Shown here: positions 63,566-64,000 of the stretch, piece by piece
Layout: each line of letters starts with the position of its first letter
Position numbering within the stretch: position 1 is the first letter of the stretch
From: Gammaproteobacteria bacterium UBA7449
GTDB lineage: Bacteria; Pseudomonadota; Gammaproteobacteria; Pseudomonadales; Pseudohongiellaceae
DNA: 64,000 bases
NCBI GenBank assembly: GCA_002477465.1
Contig: DLPV01000028.1
Coordinates: 25,852-89,851, forward strand
Direction: 5' to 3'
Notes under the pieces: model-generated
Seen by the model: only the letters and a program-made list of their open reading frames with translations
What the model was told of the DNA's origin: nothing
The model's database searches: none
Program-made: the position numbers and the translations under genes

Positions 63566-63766
63566 TGTCTTAATTCCTTTCGCATCCTGTGGTGGGCCGA
63601 GCCAGCGATAAGCAGGGAAAGCCTAAGTCTTAACCGCTGTCAATTCATCAAGTACTGTCGGAATCCGAGTTATTGGCAGTCTATCATCAGGGCATCGTTA
63701 ACTTAACTTATTCATTGGAATCCGTGAGCAAGAGCGAGGATTCCGGCTGGAGTACAGCCGATTTAT

Positions 63767-63775
63767 TGCTATGAT
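63767..63775 (+). promoter_or_regulatory. Extended -10 promoter ahead of the terminal kinase remnant
   Basis: TATGAT at 63770-63775 is preceded by TGC, an extended -10 box. The first ATG of the following frame is 37 bases downstream. A clear -35 is not seen. Confidence 0.5.
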
Positions 63776-63811
63776 GCGGTGTGCAAAGAATGAGCGCCCT
63801 TGTTTGACAGT

Positions 63812-64000
63812 ATGAATATTCAGAAAGTTTTCAGCGATATCATTAAATCAATGTCGTCAGCCTTGATTACTGTCGATGCTGAACTGTGCGTCAAACACAT
63901 CAACACCTATGCGCTACAAATAAGCGTCCTCGACAATTGCAATGCCATGACCGATGAGGTTGTTCGAAAAGCATTCGACCCCTACTTCACTACGCGACCC
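63812..64000 (+). pseudogene. Internally deleted sensor histidine kinase, cut by the window edge
   Basis: The visible 63 codons join a PAS-like start (IIKSMSSALITVDAELCVKHINTYAL) to a HATPase segment that normally lies about 200 residues later (VLDNCNAMTDEVVRKAFDPYFTTR). The HisKA region and N-box are missing, and the G1 box reads DNCNAM instead of DNGxGM. This looks like an in-frame internal deletion in an NtrB/AtoS-like kinase followed by decay. An in-frame TTG four codons upstream is an alternative start. The 3' end is outside the window. Confidence 0.6.

Noticed and set aside
1..64000. CRISPR arrays, prophage, insertion sequences, toxin-antitoxin pairs or rRNA
   Set aside because: No repeat array, integrase, transposase, toxin-like pair or rRNA sequence was found by reading both strands.

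Overview
This 64-kb window is a chromosomal piece from a gammaproteobacterium of roughly 53% GC by eye. I found no phage, plasmid, insertion sequence or CRISPR. Its backbone is two housekeeping blocks that converge: miaB-phoH-ybeY-corC-leuS-lptE-holA on the plus strand (4.5-12.6 kb) and proA-nadD-rsfS-rlmH-mrdA-rodA-rlpA-dacA-ybeD-lipB-lipA on the minus strand (36.5-25.8 kb). I recall a similar arrangement in Pseudomonas. With a FabY-type 3-oxoacyl-ACP synthase, GroESL, LptE, YajQ and FxsA, this points to Pseudomonadales in the wide sense, perhaps a marine relative; genus cannot be given.

Layout. 0-4.3 kb: an envelope cluster (TlpA-like thioredoxin, DUF4266 lipoprotein, DUF3570 outer-membrane barrel, ApbE flavin transferase), then SrkA kinase and a DUF1820 protein. 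4.5-12.6 kb: tRNA modification, ribosome maturation, leucyl-tRNA synthetase, LPS assembly and DNA polymerase III delta. 12.6-25.8 kb: a mixed stretch between the two blocks, with an M3 peptidase, a sensor kinase broken by two in-frame TAG codons, a Tat-exported HAD hydrolase, a class V aminotransferase, an NSS transporter, a cyclophilin, a YegD-like Hsp70, a sterol-desaturase-family protein and an orphan membrane protein. 25.8-36.5 kb: lipoate, cell-wall elongation, ribosome silencing, NAD and proline genes. 36.6-49.9 kb: NhaC antiporter, VOC, DUF523/DUF1722, GIY-YIG, metallo-hydrolase, serine synthesis (serA, serC), dinB, greB, an AraC regulator, DUF1244, a hibernation factor, an M15 peptidase and fabY. 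49.9-64 kb: class I fumarase, a membrane J-protein with a VWA protein, tRNA-Leu(UAG), an enoyl-CoA hydratase, a PuuD-like membrane protein, sodB, a decayed glycosyltransferase/TPR gene, groESL, fxsA, an alkyltransferase-like protein, ampG, yajQ and a truncated sensor kinase at the edge.

The most interesting system is the first cluster. The barrel carries two SGAS motifs that resemble ApbE flavinylation sites, and the lipoprotein ends in a Cys-Gly-Cys tail beside a dedicated thioredoxin, so a covalently flavinylated, thiol-linked outer-membrane redox device is a testable idea. The second theme is decay: two sensor kinases and one glycosyltransferase/TPR gene are broken within this window while the housekeeping genes are intact.
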